Below, piece by piece: positions 1 through 8,506 of a stretch of 64,000 nucleotides of DNA. Source of the DNA: SM23-73-3 sp964580215. GTDB lineage: Bacteria > Zixibacteria > MSB-5A5 > SM1-73. The stretch is from positions 62,001-126,000 of the forward strand of contig CAZOJT010000003.1 of assembly GCA_964580215.1 (NCBI GenBank), written 5' to 3'. Position 1 is the first letter of the stretch. Every line of letters starts with the position of its first letter. Both the position numbers and the translations under genes were made by a program. Below the pieces are notes generated by a model, which saw nothing but the letters and a program-made list of their open reading frames with translations, searched no databases and had not been told where the DNA came from.

Positions 1-342
1 ATATTTAGAGAAAAGTTTGACCAAGAAGGATATGAGTTTACCTTCGAACTTTTGGAACCTTCCAGATATAAGATCTCTCTGAAAGATGGAAAAGCGATCC
101 TTTTTCAACGAATAAATGAAAACGAATGGAGATTGATTTCCTCTGAGTTAGAGTTTTCCTTTTTAAAGATAATGGAGGTGGCAGTGCCAATGAGTCTTCT
201 GCAGTTTAAAGAAAAGAAGGAGATATGGTTTCGACTGATAGGGGAGAGGCAGAAAAAAGAAATAGAGAGATGGCCAGCTATGGATGTGATCAAATTCGAT
301 CTGCCCAGTCAAAAGGGAACACCAATATTCTGGGAAGTGTAA
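1..342 (+). CDS. C-terminal part of a probable GH57-type glycoside hydrolase (5' end outside window)
   Basis: The frame is open from the first base, so 113 C-terminal residues of a longer protein are visible, ending at TAA 340-342. The fragment is beta-rich, with a run containing MEVAVPMSLL, then EIERWP, and the end FWEV. This pattern resembles the C-terminal beta domain of family 57 amylases and related enzymes, where a short strand 'E-A-P-LL' is followed by 'EIERWP' and a closing aromatic strand. No catalytic residues lie in this part. The family call is from recognition of the tail only; another carbohydrate-active protein with a similar beta domain is possible. It ends 35 bases before the next gene and may be co-transcribed with it. 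Confidence 0.5.
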   Translation: MFREKFDQEGYEFTFELLEPSRYKISLKDGKAILFQRINENEWRLISSELEFSFLKIMEVAVPMSLLQFKEKKEIWFRLIGERQKKEIERWPAMDVIKFDLPSQKGTPIFWEV

Positions 343-377
343 AGCTCATAAAGAAAAAAATATTATCAGGAGGAATA

Positions 378-767
378 ATGTCTGAGCAAATTTTTGGCAC
401 AGATGAAGGTGAAGAAAAAGCTAAAGAGACCGCACAACCAGAGACAGATGAGGAGGCAAAAAAGAAGATGATAGAGGAGGGGAAAGCCGCGGCTATCTTA
501 GGCTATATTCCGTTTATGTGTTTTGTCCCCTTGGTCAAGATGAAGGACAATCCCTTTGCCCTCAGGCACGGTAAACAGGGATTGGTCCTGTTTATAATCG
601 AGATCATAGCGGTGATCTTTCTTCTTCCCAAGATAAGTGATCTGGTCTGGGGCATGGTGCTAGTGCTTTGCTTGGCCTCAGCCGTGGCCGGGATAATCTT
701 TGTACTTCAAGGACAGAACTGGAAGATTCCCTTCATCGGAGATTTGGCGGATAAGATTAAGATTTGA
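378..767 (+). CDS. DUF4870-like small membrane protein
   Basis: 129 residues. The start is ATG 378, preceded by a perfect AGGAGG at 368-373; an ATG in the same frame at 225 would overlap the upstream gene and lacks a comparable ribosome site. Residues 1-35 are acidic and charged (likely cytoplasmic). Hydrophobic segments lie at about 37-54, 68-86 and 90-110. The spacing of the segments and the 'FALRHGKQG' turn between the first two helices fit the DUF4870/Tic20-like family of small membrane proteins, whose function is unknown. The tail (NWKIPFIGDLADKI) is typical of the family. Confidence 0.75.
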   Translation: MSEQIFGTDEGEEKAKETAQPETDEEAKKKMIEEGKAAAILGYIPFMCFVPLVKMKDNPFALRHGKQGLVLFIIEIIAVIFLLPKISDLVWGMVLVLCLASAVAGIIFVLQGQNWKIPFIGDLADKIKI

Positions 768-859
768 GACTTGAGATTTGAGGCTGGAGAGTTTTGTTTC
801 ATCGGGACTTTGTCCTTCAGGATCTTGAGATAGTCCCGATGCACAATAACAAGGTCGGG

Positions 860-972
860 AGATTCTTTCTTAACTATTGATATAAAGACCCCAGTTTCCG
901 GGTAAGCTGGGCATCTTGCCCAGCGAATAAAGATGGATTATTCTTGATGCGGGGCGAGACGCCCCGCCTACC
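860..972. repeat. RAYT-derived palindromic element (REPIN/MITE), copy 1
   Basis: Positions 901-972 consist of a left hairpin (stem GCTGGGCA / TGCCCAGC), about 25 bases, and a right hairpin (stem GCGGGGCG / CGCCCCGC) ending in GCCTACC. Both hairpins are the two ends of the RAYT element that follows, joined with the transposase gene removed. About 30 further bases upstream (from 860) are shared with copy 2 at 1628-1742, so the copied unit may be larger. Confidence 0.85.
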
Positions 973-1017
973 CAGACATTATTTAATTATTTGAGTAGGC
1001 TGGACAATCTTACTAAT

Positions 1018-1532
1018 GGTAAGCTGGGCATCTTGCCCAGCGAATAAAATAGTGAAGAAGCTAAAGCACATAAACTTAGAAGGCTATGCATACTTTGTAA
1101 CCACAAACATCTACCACAGGCAGAAAATATTTTCAAATTCCCCAATTGCGGATATAGTTTTATCCGCTTTGTTTTTTCTAAGGGATAAAGGTTACTATCG
1201 TCTTTATAGCTTTGTGATTATGCCTGAACATTTGCACCTTATTATTCTTCCGCAAAACAAAAAGACTGTCTCACAAATTATGCATAGCCTAAAAAGCTAT
1301 ACCGCGAAAAAGATCAACAATCTTTTGGGACGGAGTGAAAAAATATGGCAGGCTGGATTTTATGAAAGGATAATAAGAAACCAAGATGATTTAAGAGAAA
1401 AGGCAATCTACATAGAGAATAATCCCGTTCGCAAAAAATTGGCAGAGGAACCTGAGAAATATTTTTACAGCTCTGCTCATAACAGAGAGAGAATGGATTA
1501 TTTTTAATGCGGGGCGAGACGCCCCGCCTACC
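1018..1532 (+). mobile_element. RAYT (REP-associated tyrosine transposase) element with its terminal hairpins
   Basis: A full element: left hairpin GCTGGGCATCTTGCCCAGC just inside 1018, the transposase gene, then the right hairpin with stem GCGGGGCG/CGCCCCGC ending at 1532. The two flanking short copies carry the same left and right ends, including the bases around the transposase stop codon (GGATTATTxTTxATGCGGGG), so they look like internal-deletion derivatives mobilised by this transposase. No target duplication is seen, as expected for HUH (IS200/IS605-like) enzymes. Confidence 0.8.
1052..1507 (+). CDS. REP-associated tyrosine transposase (Y1/HUH family)
   Basis: 151 residues if GTG 1052 is used. 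An ATG at 1016 gives 12 more residues, but those codons lie inside the left terminal hairpin, so I prefer 1052; neither start has a clear Shine-Dalgarno. The protein has the 'GYAYFVTTNIYHRQ' opening typical of RAYTs, the HUH metal-binding motif in 'MPEHLHLIILP' (about residue 60), and the likely catalytic tyrosine in 'SLKSYTAKKIN'. 'ENNPVRKKL' near the C-terminus is also family-typical. The enzyme cleaves and joins single-stranded DNA at REP hairpins. The frame is intact, so it may still be active. Confidence 0.88.
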   Translation: MKKLKHINLEGYAYFVTTNIYHRQKIFSNSPIADIVLSALFFLRDKGYYRLYSFVIMPEHLHLIILPQNKKTVSQIMHSLKSYTAKKINNLLGRSEKIWQAGFYERIIRNQDDLREKAIYIENNPVRKKLAEEPEKYFYSSAHNRERMDYF

Positions 1533-1627
1533 GAGCTTAGAGCCACTGGTCTATACCGAGGAAGAGTCTACCAGAATGAAGAAAGAAAAGCGTCCGTTCA
1601 TCCAGGGAATTTTGAAAACCGGTTAAA

Positions 1628-1742
1628 AGATTCTTCTTTAACTATTGACATAAAGACCTAGCCTCCAGGTAGGCTGGGCATCCTGCCCAGCGAACGAAAC
1701 AGATAGATTATTTTTAATGCGGGGCGAGACGCCCCGCCTACC
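1628..1742. repeat. RAYT-derived palindromic element (REPIN/MITE), copy 2
   Basis: Positions 1668-1742 repeat the left (GGTAGGCTGGGCA...) and right (GCGGGGCG...GCCTACC) ends of the RAYT element with about 27 bases between. The 30 bases before it (ATTCTTCTTTAACTATTGAC and on) match those before copy 1. The copies differ by a few substitutions, so they are not very recent duplicates. Confidence 0.85.
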
Positions 1743-1938
1743 TTATAACGTTACCCTTAGCCTTGAGAAGGTGCTGAACCTTAGCGAAGAAACTCCGGAT
1801 CCGACCACAATCTTGTAGCTGTTTCAAGGTAATGAGCGTAGTCGCTTCAGAAGGTGCTGAACCTTAGCGAAGAAACTCCAGATTCGATCATGCTTGATCC
1901 TTATAACCTCACCCCTAGCCTTCAGAAGGTGCTGAACC
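1741..1938. repeat. Repeat cluster containing AGAAGGTGCTGAACC three times
   Basis: AGAAGGTGCTGAACC occurs at 1766-1780, 1849-1863 and 1924-1938. The first two copies continue alike into TTAGCGAAGAAACTCC, and the first and third are preceded by a shared TTATAACxTxACCC block. The second and third copies lie inside the 3' end of the RDD gene and are translated there. Confidence 0.8.
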
Positions 1939-2390
1939 GCTTCTTCATAATATACTCTTGAGCCGACAATTTTATCATGCCATGTCTGTCTCTCTTTATC
2001 CCAAAGCATCCAGAAAAAACCAAAATACAGCGGGATTGTAGAGATCCATTTAAGCAATTCTCTTGCTAAGGCAAGCCCCACGCCAATTGGTTGCAGATTC
2101 TTGTTCAAAAATAGAACCCCGTTCAGTTTGCTCGCAACTGTATAACCCCGAGCACCAAGCAGATAGACACGATTGAAGACAAAGAATCCCAGACCCAGAA
2201 GTATTATTACGCCATCAAGGATCCCATTTAGAAGAGAAACTAAATAGGCAATGCCTCCCGTAACAAAAAGTAAACCATACGAATCAAGAAATAGTATGCC
2301 AAATCGGAGTGAGAACGATGCATATAATCGAGATTTTGGGACATCAGTAAAACTTGAATCAGTGGAGCTCTTTAGTTCTGCGTCCGACAT
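1824..2390 (-). CDS. RDD family membrane protein with a repeat-derived tail
   Basis: 188 residues, ATG start with GGAG eight bases upstream. Three or four hydrophobic segments lie at roughly residues 28-50, 52-75 and 112-130. The RDD hallmarks are visible: R in 'LRFGILFLDSYGL' and the 'ERQTWHDKIVGSRVY' motif. RDD proteins are small polytopic membrane proteins, some implicated in ion transport; the role here is unknown. The normal family fold ends near 'SRVYYEE'. The last ~40 residues are encoded by the repeat cluster described above, and the peptide VQHLLK occurs twice, so the original stop was probably lost by repeat insertion. Confidence 0.82.
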   Translation of the reverse strand: MSDAELKSSTDSSFTDVPKSRLYASFSLRFGILFLDSYGLLFVTGGIAYLVSLLNGILDGVIILLGLGFFVFNRVYLLGARGYTVASKLNGVLFLNKNLQPIGVGLALARELLKWISTIPLYFGFFWMLWDKERQTWHDKIVGSRVYYEEAVQHLLKARGEVIRIKHDRIWSFFAKVQHLLKRLRSLP

Positions 2391-2430
2391 ATTGTCTCCT
2401 TTGTGTGAGCATTTCGAATATTCAAGAGTT

Positions 2431-2459
2431 AGTATAGTAGCTTAATCTGTGTAAGTCAA
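2431..2459 (-). promoter_or_regulatory. Sigma-70-type promoter for the RDD gene
   Basis: On the minus strand TTGACT (2454-2459) is followed after exactly 17 bases by TATACT (2431-2436). It lies about 40 bases upstream of the RDD start codon and points at it. Near-consensus boxes and ideal spacing make this one of the clearest promoters in the window. Confidence 0.65.
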
Positions 2460-2567
2460 AGAAAAAATTAAATTCCTTGAGTAAGTCAAGAATGTAAATG
2501 TCCTATAACATATATTATGTAAACCAACTCATATTTATTAAAGTATTTCTTTAACCTCATCTCCCCC

Positions 2568-5024
2568 TTACTTCACCACGAGGTTAATCAATTTATTCGG
2601 CACAAATATGCTTTTGATTATTTTCTTACCCTCAATGAACTTTTTTACTTTTTCGTTCCTTAAAGCCAGCTTCTTTGCTTCTGTTTCAGGCGTATTCACC
2701 GGCAGACTCATTGTGGCTCTTAGCTTTCCATTCACCTGGACTACAAACGTGATTTCTTCCTCTTTAATCGCCTCTTGGTCATACCTGGGCCATTGAGACT
2801 TAAATATACTTTCTCTATTTCCCAACATTGCCCAGATCTCCTCAGAGAGATGAGGCGCAAATGGCGCCAGAATCTGTGCTAATCTCTCCACACAAAACCT
2901 GAAAACTTTCGACTTTTCCTTGTCTATATCGTCCATCACGTTCAGAAGCTCCATCATCGAAGCAATGGCTGTGTTGAATTGTAAGGTGCCAATATCCTCT
3001 TCAACTTTCTTTATTGTCTGGTTTAGCTTCTTGTAAGCCTTTAAATCAGAAGGGCTTATGTCCTCTTGCTTGATCCGCTCCTTCAGAGACCCCCTCCCAC
3101 TTAATTGAGCAAATTTATATATCCTGTTTAGAAACCTGCTCGCTCCTACTATTCCCTCTTCACTCCATAATATCTCCCTTTCCGAAGGAGCGGCAAAATA
3201 CATGGCTATTCTGGCGGTATCCGCACCATGCTTATTTATAATATCCGCAGGTGAGACAATGTTTCCTAAAGATTTGGACATAACCTGTCCTTCTTTATCC
3301 AGCACCATCCCATGATTGAAAAGCTCTGTTGCTGGCTCGTCCTTCTCCAGCCACCCGATATCGTATAGAAACTTGGTAAAGAATCTGAAATATATCAGAT
3401 GTCCGCAAGCGTGTTCTATCCCGCCAATGTATTTATCCACGGGCAGCCACTCTTTAGCTTTTTCTTTTGAGAATGGCTCCTCTGGGTTATGTGCATCGGT
3501 GTATCTGAGAAAATACCAGGATGAGCAGACAAAAGTGTCCATGGTATCCGGGTCTCTTTTTGCCTTCTTTCCGCATTTAGGACAATTTACATCCATGAAC
3601 TCCTCTGAATCAGCCAGAGGAGAACGCCCTTTCGGTCGAAAATCAATATCCCTCTCAGGCAATAGCACTGGCAGGTCGGATTCATTAACCGGCACCACGC
3701 CGCAGTTTTCGCAGTGAATCATGGGAATAGGCGCACCCCAGTATCTCTGACGAGAGATATTCCAATCTCTGAGCTTGTAATTGGTTTTCAGCCTACCCAA
3801 CCCCTTTTCCACGACATATTGGTTTATTTTGTCTATTCCGTCAGTGGAGAAAAGACCATCAAAAATGTCGGAATTGACCATTGTCCCCGGCTCGGTGTAA
3901 GCTTCTTCTATGTTTTCTGCCAACAACTTACGGGCAGGAGGTTGAATTACTACTTTAATGGGGATACCATATTTTCGGCAGAATTCAAAATCTCTCTGAT
4001 CGTGAGCAGGCACTCCCATGACTATTCCGGTGCCATAAGTAGCCAGCACATAGTCTGCCACCCATAGCTGGACCTTCTCTCCAGAAAGGGGATTTACAGC
4101 ATACACTCCGGTGAAAACACCATCCTTCTCCCCTACTGCTGTTCGATCTATCTCTGACTTTTTGCTCGCTTTCTTTATGTAATCCTCCACCGCATTTTTG
4201 TGCTCTTGGTCCATTTTCAAAGTCTTGATCAGCTTGTTTTCCGGAGCAATTGCCATGAATGTGACTCCATAAATGGTATCCGGTCTGGTGGTGAAGACGG
4301 AGATTTTTTGATCGGTCCCCTCAATGGCAAAATCTATCTCCACCCCTTCGCTTTTTCCGATCCAGTTTCTCTGTAAGGTTTTTGTGTTTTCTGGCCACCC
4401 TTCAAGCTTATCTAAATCTTTCAAAAGTCTCTCAGCATAGGCGGTGATTCGGAAGAACCACTGCTTTAACTCTTTTTCTTCAACTACAGAATCGCATCTC
4501 CAGCATTTTCCCTGTATCACCTGCTCATTGGCTAACACGGTCTTGCAGTCCGGACACCAGTTCACGAAGGCAGTATCCTGATAGGCTAAATTGTGCTCAA
4601 AGAGCTTCAAAAACATCCACTGAGTCCATTTATAATACTCAGGCTCACAGGTGATGACCTCCCGACTCCAATCAAAGCTTATCCCACATCTTTTTAAAGT
4701 TGCATCGGAGACTTTTATGTTCTCCATGGTCCACTTTCTGGGATGGATCTTTCTCTCTATCGCCGCTAACTCTGCGGGCAAGCCAAAGGCATCCCAGCCG
4801 AATGGGTGGAGGACCTGATATCCATGCATCATCTTGTATCTTGCCACCGTGTCTCCAATGATGAAGTTGCGGAAGTGACCAATGTGAATGTCACCGGATG
4901 GATAGGCGTACATCACCAGCAAATAGTATTTCTTCTGTGGATGATCCGGAGCACGGTATATCTTACTCTCTTCCCACTTTTTTTGCCATTTGGATTCGAT
5001 TTGTTTAAATGGATAAGATTTCAC
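2568..5024 (-). CDS. leuS: Leucyl-tRNA synthetase
   Basis: 818 residues, bacterial type, usual length. It charges tRNA-Leu in the cytoplasm. The class I signatures are visible: HIGH at residues 47-50 and the KMSKS variant VMSKS near residue 580. Zinc-ribbon cysteine pairs lie near 157-177 (CPDC...CWRC) and near 440-480. The CP1 editing domain carries 'TTRPDTIYG'. The start is GTG 5022-5024, preceded by GAGGTG, and gives the standard N-terminus (PFKQIESKWQKKWEE). It is followed by about 180 bases before the RDD gene. Confidence 0.97.
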   Translation of the reverse strand: MKSYPFKQIESKWQKKWEESKIYRAPDHPQKKYYLLVMYAYPSGDIHIGHFRNFIIGDTVARYKMMHGYQVLHPFGWDAFGLPAELAAIERKIHPRKWTMENIKVSDATLKRCGISFDWSREVITCEPEYYKWTQWMFLKLFEHNLAYQDTAFVNWCPDCKTVLANEQVIQGKCWRCDSVVEEKELKQWFFRITAYAERLLKDLDKLEGWPENTKTLQRNWIGKSEGVEIDFAIEGTDQKISVFTTRPDTIYGVTFMAIAPENKLIKTLKMDQEHKNAVEDYIKKASKKSEIDRTAVGEKDGVFTGVYAVNPLSGEKVQLWVADYVLATYGTGIVMGVPAHDQRDFEFCRKYGIPIKVVIQPPARKLLAENIEEAYTEPGTMVNSDIFDGLFSTDGIDKINQYVVEKGLGRLKTNYKLRDWNISRQRYWGAPIPMIHCENCGVVPVNESDLPVLLPERDIDFRPKGRSPLADSEEFMDVNCPKCGKKAKRDPDTMDTFVCSSWYFLRYTDAHNPEEPFSKEKAKEWLPVDKYIGGIEHACGHLIYFRFFTKFLYDIGWLEKDEPATELFNHGMVLDKEGQVMSKSLGNIVSPADIINKHGADTARIAMYFAAPSEREILWSEEGIVGASRFLNRIYKFAQLSGRGSLKERIKQEDISPSDLKAYKKLNQTIKKVEEDIGTLQFNTAIASMMELLNVMDDIDKEKSKVFRFCVERLAQILAPFAPHLSEEIWAMLGNRESIFKSQWPRYDQEAIKEEEITFVVQVNGKLRATMSLPVNTPETEAKKLALRNEKVKKFIEGKKIIKSIFVPNKLINLVVK

Positions 5025-5111
5025 CTTCGCACCTCACGCGAGAGTGGAGTGGAACCACTTCGTCGTTACATGCAGAAACGAAGTTGGTTATACTCCTACG
5101 GCATCGTCTTT

Positions 5112-6689
5112 TTATGGTCCAATATCACCCGAATAATTATCGGAGAATGTGTTGTTTTGAATAATCGGAGAACCTGAGCCAACATAAATGCCCCAGTAGG
5201 CGCTATTTCGAATAATGCAATTAGAAATAGTTGGAGATGTTGCATCGATGTAAATATTGCCTGCCTGAGGAAACGGATACCAAGGAGGTGGATACACAGG
5301 AAATCCCCCATATTCAATCACACAATAATTGAGGATCGAGTTCTGGGTAGAGCTATACAATTGTATGCCGCGCCAATCGCCAGGTTCAGGGGTTAAATCA
5401 GCTGAAGTGAAGATTATAGGTTTATCGAAGGTCCCATTGGCAACGAGTGTGCCGTGGCCCAAAAGACTCACACTCAAACGCCCATCCCCAATTCGTCGAT
5501 CGAATTTTAGTAAACAACCTGGCTCAATAGTAAGAAACGCGCCTGTGTCGGAATCAACATATAAATCACTCATTATATAGGGCAAGCCTAAGTTAGGGAG
5601 AACCCCTCCACGGCTTAACAATCCGGCCCCGACAACATTAATTTCATCTACGACATTACCAAGTAAATCATTGTCTTTAGAAAACCCAAAGATATGCTCA
5701 AGAGAATATATCTGAATAGGATAGGAACCGTTTTGCGTGACCACGTTACCGGCAAATATAAGGGAATTCACTTCTGCGCCCAAGCCAAAATTGACGCCTG
5801 ATCCCCCATTTTTGCCTATGGTATTCTCCTCAAAAGTGAGGGAATTAACCTCTCCGTTGAAATCGATACCAGAGCCTCCGTTTTCGCTTATGGTATTCTC
5901 CTCAAATGTAAAGAAATTAGCCTCTCCACTGAAATTGACACCTGATCCTCCGTTTTGCATTATAGCATTATTTAGAAAACTAAGAGAATCACAGCGTGCT
6001 GTTATGCCAAAATCGACGCCGGATCCTGCGTTTTCGCTTATAGTATTCTCCACAACGGTGACGGTATTAACTCTGCCCGAAATCGCGATACCTGCTTCAC
6101 CGTTTTGGGTTATGACATTCCCGGCAAAAGTGAGGGAATCATCAACCCCAGCAATATCGATACCTGATGTTTTGCTATTTCGGATTGTGCAGTTTGTTAT
6201 CGTAGCGAGTCGGCAGTGAACGTAAAGGCTTGCTATGCTTAGTAATCCTTTCTCTCCGCCATACTCGATAATACAGTTGTTCAGTATAGAGTGTCGCGGC
6301 TCATCGGTGTAAAGATAAACATACCCCCAGTCTCCAGCTCTAGGAGAAGTCTCATTTGAAGTAAACGATATTGGTTGTTCGTTAGTTCCATTTGCAATAA
6401 GCGAACCGTGTGAGCCTATAAATAAACTGCCGTTTTCTACTGAATTCAGGCGTTTGATTTTGACGATCACCCCGGGTTCAATCGTTAAAATGGCGGCGCT
6501 GTCGACTCCTACGAAAAGAACGCCATCAATGATATGGGGGTTGCCCTCTGCCCGCCAGGTTTCATCTCTATTTATATAGTGACCATGTACTGTTCCTTGT
6601 GGTTTGATAATTTTCTTCTCACATCCAGAATGAATCAGGATTCCGACAAACCCTACAAATAGAATCCATACAAGGAATTTATTTTGCAT
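5112..6689 (-). CDS. Right-handed beta-helix repeat lipoprotein
   Basis: 525 residues. A signal peptide ends in a lipobox-like 'LIHSGC' with Cys23 as probable lipidation site. ATG start with GGAGAA upstream. The body contains many short repeats of the 'ENTISENGGSGIDF' type (about residues 150-320), characteristic of parallel beta-helix (PbH1/NosD-like) proteins, followed by a second block (about 355-520) that repeats the layout 'LTIEPG - L.ANGT - I.FTS - GDW'. Such proteins are often surface or periplasmic and may bind or cleave polysaccharides; no catalytic residues can be assigned. The DNA of the ENTISENGGSG repeats is also locally repetitive. Confidence 0.8.
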   Translation of the reverse strand: MQNKFLVWILFVGFVGILIHSGCEKKIIKPQGTVHGHYINRDETWRAEGNPHIIDGVLFVGVDSAAILTIEPGVIVKIKRLNSVENGSLFIGSHGSLIANGTNEQPISFTSNETSPRAGDWGYVYLYTDEPRHSILNNCIIEYGGEKGLLSIASLYVHCRLATITNCTIRNSKTSGIDIAGVDDSLTFAGNVITQNGEAGIAISGRVNTVTVVENTISENAGSGVDFGITARCDSLSFLNNAIMQNGGSGVNFSGEANFFTFEENTISENGGSGIDFNGEVNSLTFEENTIGKNGGSGVNFGLGAEVNSLIFAGNVVTQNGSYPIQIYSLEHIFGFSKDNDLLGNVVDEINVVGAGLLSRGGVLPNLGLPYIMSDLYVDSDTGAFLTIEPGCLLKFDRRIGDGRLSVSLLGHGTLVANGTFDKPIIFTSADLTPEPGDWRGIQLYSSTQNSILNYCVIEYGGFPVYPPPWYPFPQAGNIYIDATSPTISNCIIRNSAYWGIYVGSGSPIIQNNTFSDNYSGDIGP

Positions 6690-6766
6690 TTTTGTTCTCC
6701 CTTATCACCACTTTTAAAATACAGAAAATTGTGATGGTTGACGATAACTTAAGGTTGTTCAAAGCG

Positions 6767-7002
6767 CTACGTTACGCTTCGACTTTTTAACCTATGAGTA
6801 GGAATAGACAATTCCTTTGGCTCAATCCCAAATTTCTTCGAAAAATTAGTCACCGTGAGCCCTACCAGCTCCTCCGTCTGTGGATCATATCTGGCGAATA
6901 CCCCTTTGGGATTTTCTCACCAAAAGCCGACACCAGTTTGCCGAAACTTAAGTAGACTACATCTGCTTCTTGATCATAAGTTATCGAAATCTTCTTCTCC
7001 AT
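6767..7002 (-). pseudogene. DUF2283 family protein, interrupted by a -1 frameshift
   Basis: Starting at ATG 7000-7002 the frame reads MEKKISITYDQEADVVYLSF, the typical DUF2283 N-terminus. After 'GEKIPKG' (around 6901-6907) the family sequence continues in the -1 frame as 'VFARYDPQTEELVGLTV', then 'TNFSKKFG', to a stop at 6767. The slip coincides with AAAGGGG. One missing base there would restore a ~78-residue protein. This may be a real mutation or a homopolymer sequencing error. The longer minus-strand open frame that begins at 7161 is only upstream repeat sequence fused to this gene. Confidence 0.65.
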
Positions 7003-7025
7003 ATACCAGTGTTTTCTCAACTTTA

Positions 7026-7110
7026 ACTCTCCCCCTTTCCCTGACGGGTCTCCGTGTCCCCCTCTCCATTTCATGGAGAGGGGGTCTTGGGGGTGAGGTC
7101 TTAATTTGTT
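7026..7110. repeat. MITE-like palindrome of the CCCCCTCTCC...GGAGAGGGGG family
   Basis: A central stem CCCCCTCTCCATT / ATGGAGAGGGGG, with an outer arm ending in GGGGGTGAGGTC. Related copies occur at 35407-35466, 51651-51715, 59381-59413 (short) and 60032-60117. None contains a gene. Confidence 0.75.
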
Positions 7111-7182
7111 GGTCAAGGGTGCCCTCACCCTTGACCATTTGGTAGAGCGGGGTGTGGGCACCCCGCTCGAACGAGGATCTTT

Positions 7183-8478
7183 TTATGGATAAAGCCTGTA
7201 TATGGTTCTGGGGAATGGGATGGATTCCCTTATGTGAGATAAGCCACAGATCCAGGTTACTGTCCTCTCCACTCCCAGACCGAAGCCGGAATGAGGTACC
7301 GAGCCATATTTTCTGATGTCCAAATACCACCGGTAAGCATCCCGAGGCAGCTTCTCTTCTTCAATTCTTTTTTTTAAGCTCTCGTAATCATCATTTCTCT
7401 GCGATCCCCCGATGATTTCCCCATACCCCTCAGGAGCCAGAAGATCTGAGCATAAGACCACATCCTTTCTTTGAGGATGAGGTTTCATATAAAATGCTCT
7501 GCATACTTTTGGATAGTTATAAACAAACACGGGACGGTCAAACATCTTGGTCAGTATGGTTTCGTCCGTTCCTCCCAGATCTGAACCCCACTGGATATCA
7601 CTTCCCGCTTTTTGCAGCCTCTCCACTGCCTCATCGTAAGAGATCCGATGAAAAGGTTTTTGAACTTTTTCCAAGGCGGAGATGTTCCTTTCTAACTCCT
7701 TAAGCTCTTTTTGGCATTTTTCCAAAACCCAGTTTACGATGTATACCAGGAAATTCTCCTGCAGATCCATATTATCCTCGTTATCATAGAAAGCCTCCTC
7801 CGCCTCCACCTGCCAGAATTCAGTTAAGTGTCTTCTGGTTTTGGATTTTTCCGCTCTGAAGCTGGGTCCAAAACAGAAAACTTTCCCGAATGCCGCAATA
7901 GCGGCTTCCAGATATAACTGTCCGGTCTGAGCTAAGTAAGCCTTTCCCTCATTTAAATACTCGGTTTCGAACAGGGTGGTGGTGGTCTCGCCTACCGCAC
8001 CGGTCAAGAGGGGAGTGTCGATTAAAACGAAGTTGTTCTCGTAAAAGTATTTTCTTATCGCCCAGATCAACTCGTCTCTCACCTTTAAAATTGCATGTGG
8101 TCGCTTCGATCTCAAATAGAGATGACGATTATCAAAAAGGAATGTGGATCCGTGAGGCTTAGGCGTTATGGGATAATTTTGAGCAATCTGAACGATCTTG
8201 ACATCCGAAAGATTCAACTCATACCCGCCCGGAGCTCTTTGGTCTTTTCTCACAGTTCCGATCACCTCCAGCGAGGATTCCTGGGTGAGTTGATCATATA
8301 GATCGAATACCCCATCTTCCACCTCCCCCCTGACCATCACCCCCTGGATTATGCCGGTTCCATCCCGTATCCAGAGAAAGTGAATCTTCCCCTTGGAGCT
8401 TTTGTTGTGAAGCCAGCCCTTGACGGTTACCTTTTCACCTTCCAGCTTTGCTATGTCCCCAATGTAATGAAAGTTCAT
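7183..8478 (-). CDS. asnS: Asparaginyl-tRNA synthetase
   Basis: 431 residues, full length for class IIb AsnRS. It charges tRNA-Asn with asparagine. It has an N-terminal OB-fold anticodon-binding domain (residues ~1-105, 'VTVKGWLHN...GTGIIQ'), class II motif 2 'FRAEKSKTRRHLTEFWQVEAE' (one residue spans 20), the Asn-type 'DLLAPEGYGEIIGGSQR' loop, and motif 3 'GFGLGVERTVTWI'. The 'AEKSKTRRHLTEF' sequence and the GGSQR loop favour AsnRS over AspRS. ATG start. Confidence 0.95.
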   Translation of the reverse strand: MNFHYIGDIAKLEGEKVTVKGWLHNKSSKGKIHFLWIRDGTGIIQGVMVRGEVEDGVFDLYDQLTQESSLEVIGTVRKDQRAPGGYELNLSDVKIVQIAQNYPITPKPHGSTFLFDNRHLYLRSKRPHAILKVRDELIWAIRKYFYENNFVLIDTPLLTGAVGETTTTLFETEYLNEGKAYLAQTGQLYLEAAIAAFGKVFCFGPSFRAEKSKTRRHLTEFWQVEAEEAFYDNEDNMDLQENFLVYIVNWVLEKCQKELKELERNISALEKVQKPFHRISYDEAVERLQKAGSDIQWGSDLGGTDETILTKMFDRPVFVYNYPKVCRAFYMKPHPQRKDVVLCSDLLAPEGYGEIIGGSQRNDDYESLKKRIEEEKLPRDAYRWYLDIRKYGSVPHSGFGLGVERTVTWICGLSHIRESIPFPRTIYRLYP

Positions 8479-8506
8479 ATTCAGTTTCCAGTCTTCAGCC
8501 TACTGC

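Noticed and set aside
6767..7002. Programmed -1 frameshift in the DUF2283 gene
   Set aside because: AAAGGGG is not a classical slippery heptamer of the XXXYYYZ type with a downstream stimulator, and no such control is known for the family; a mutation or read error is simpler.
6862..7161. Minus-strand open frame of 99 codons starting at 7161
   Set aside because: Its first half is translated MITE sequence (GGAGAGGGGG); only the DUF2283 part from 7002 is genuine.
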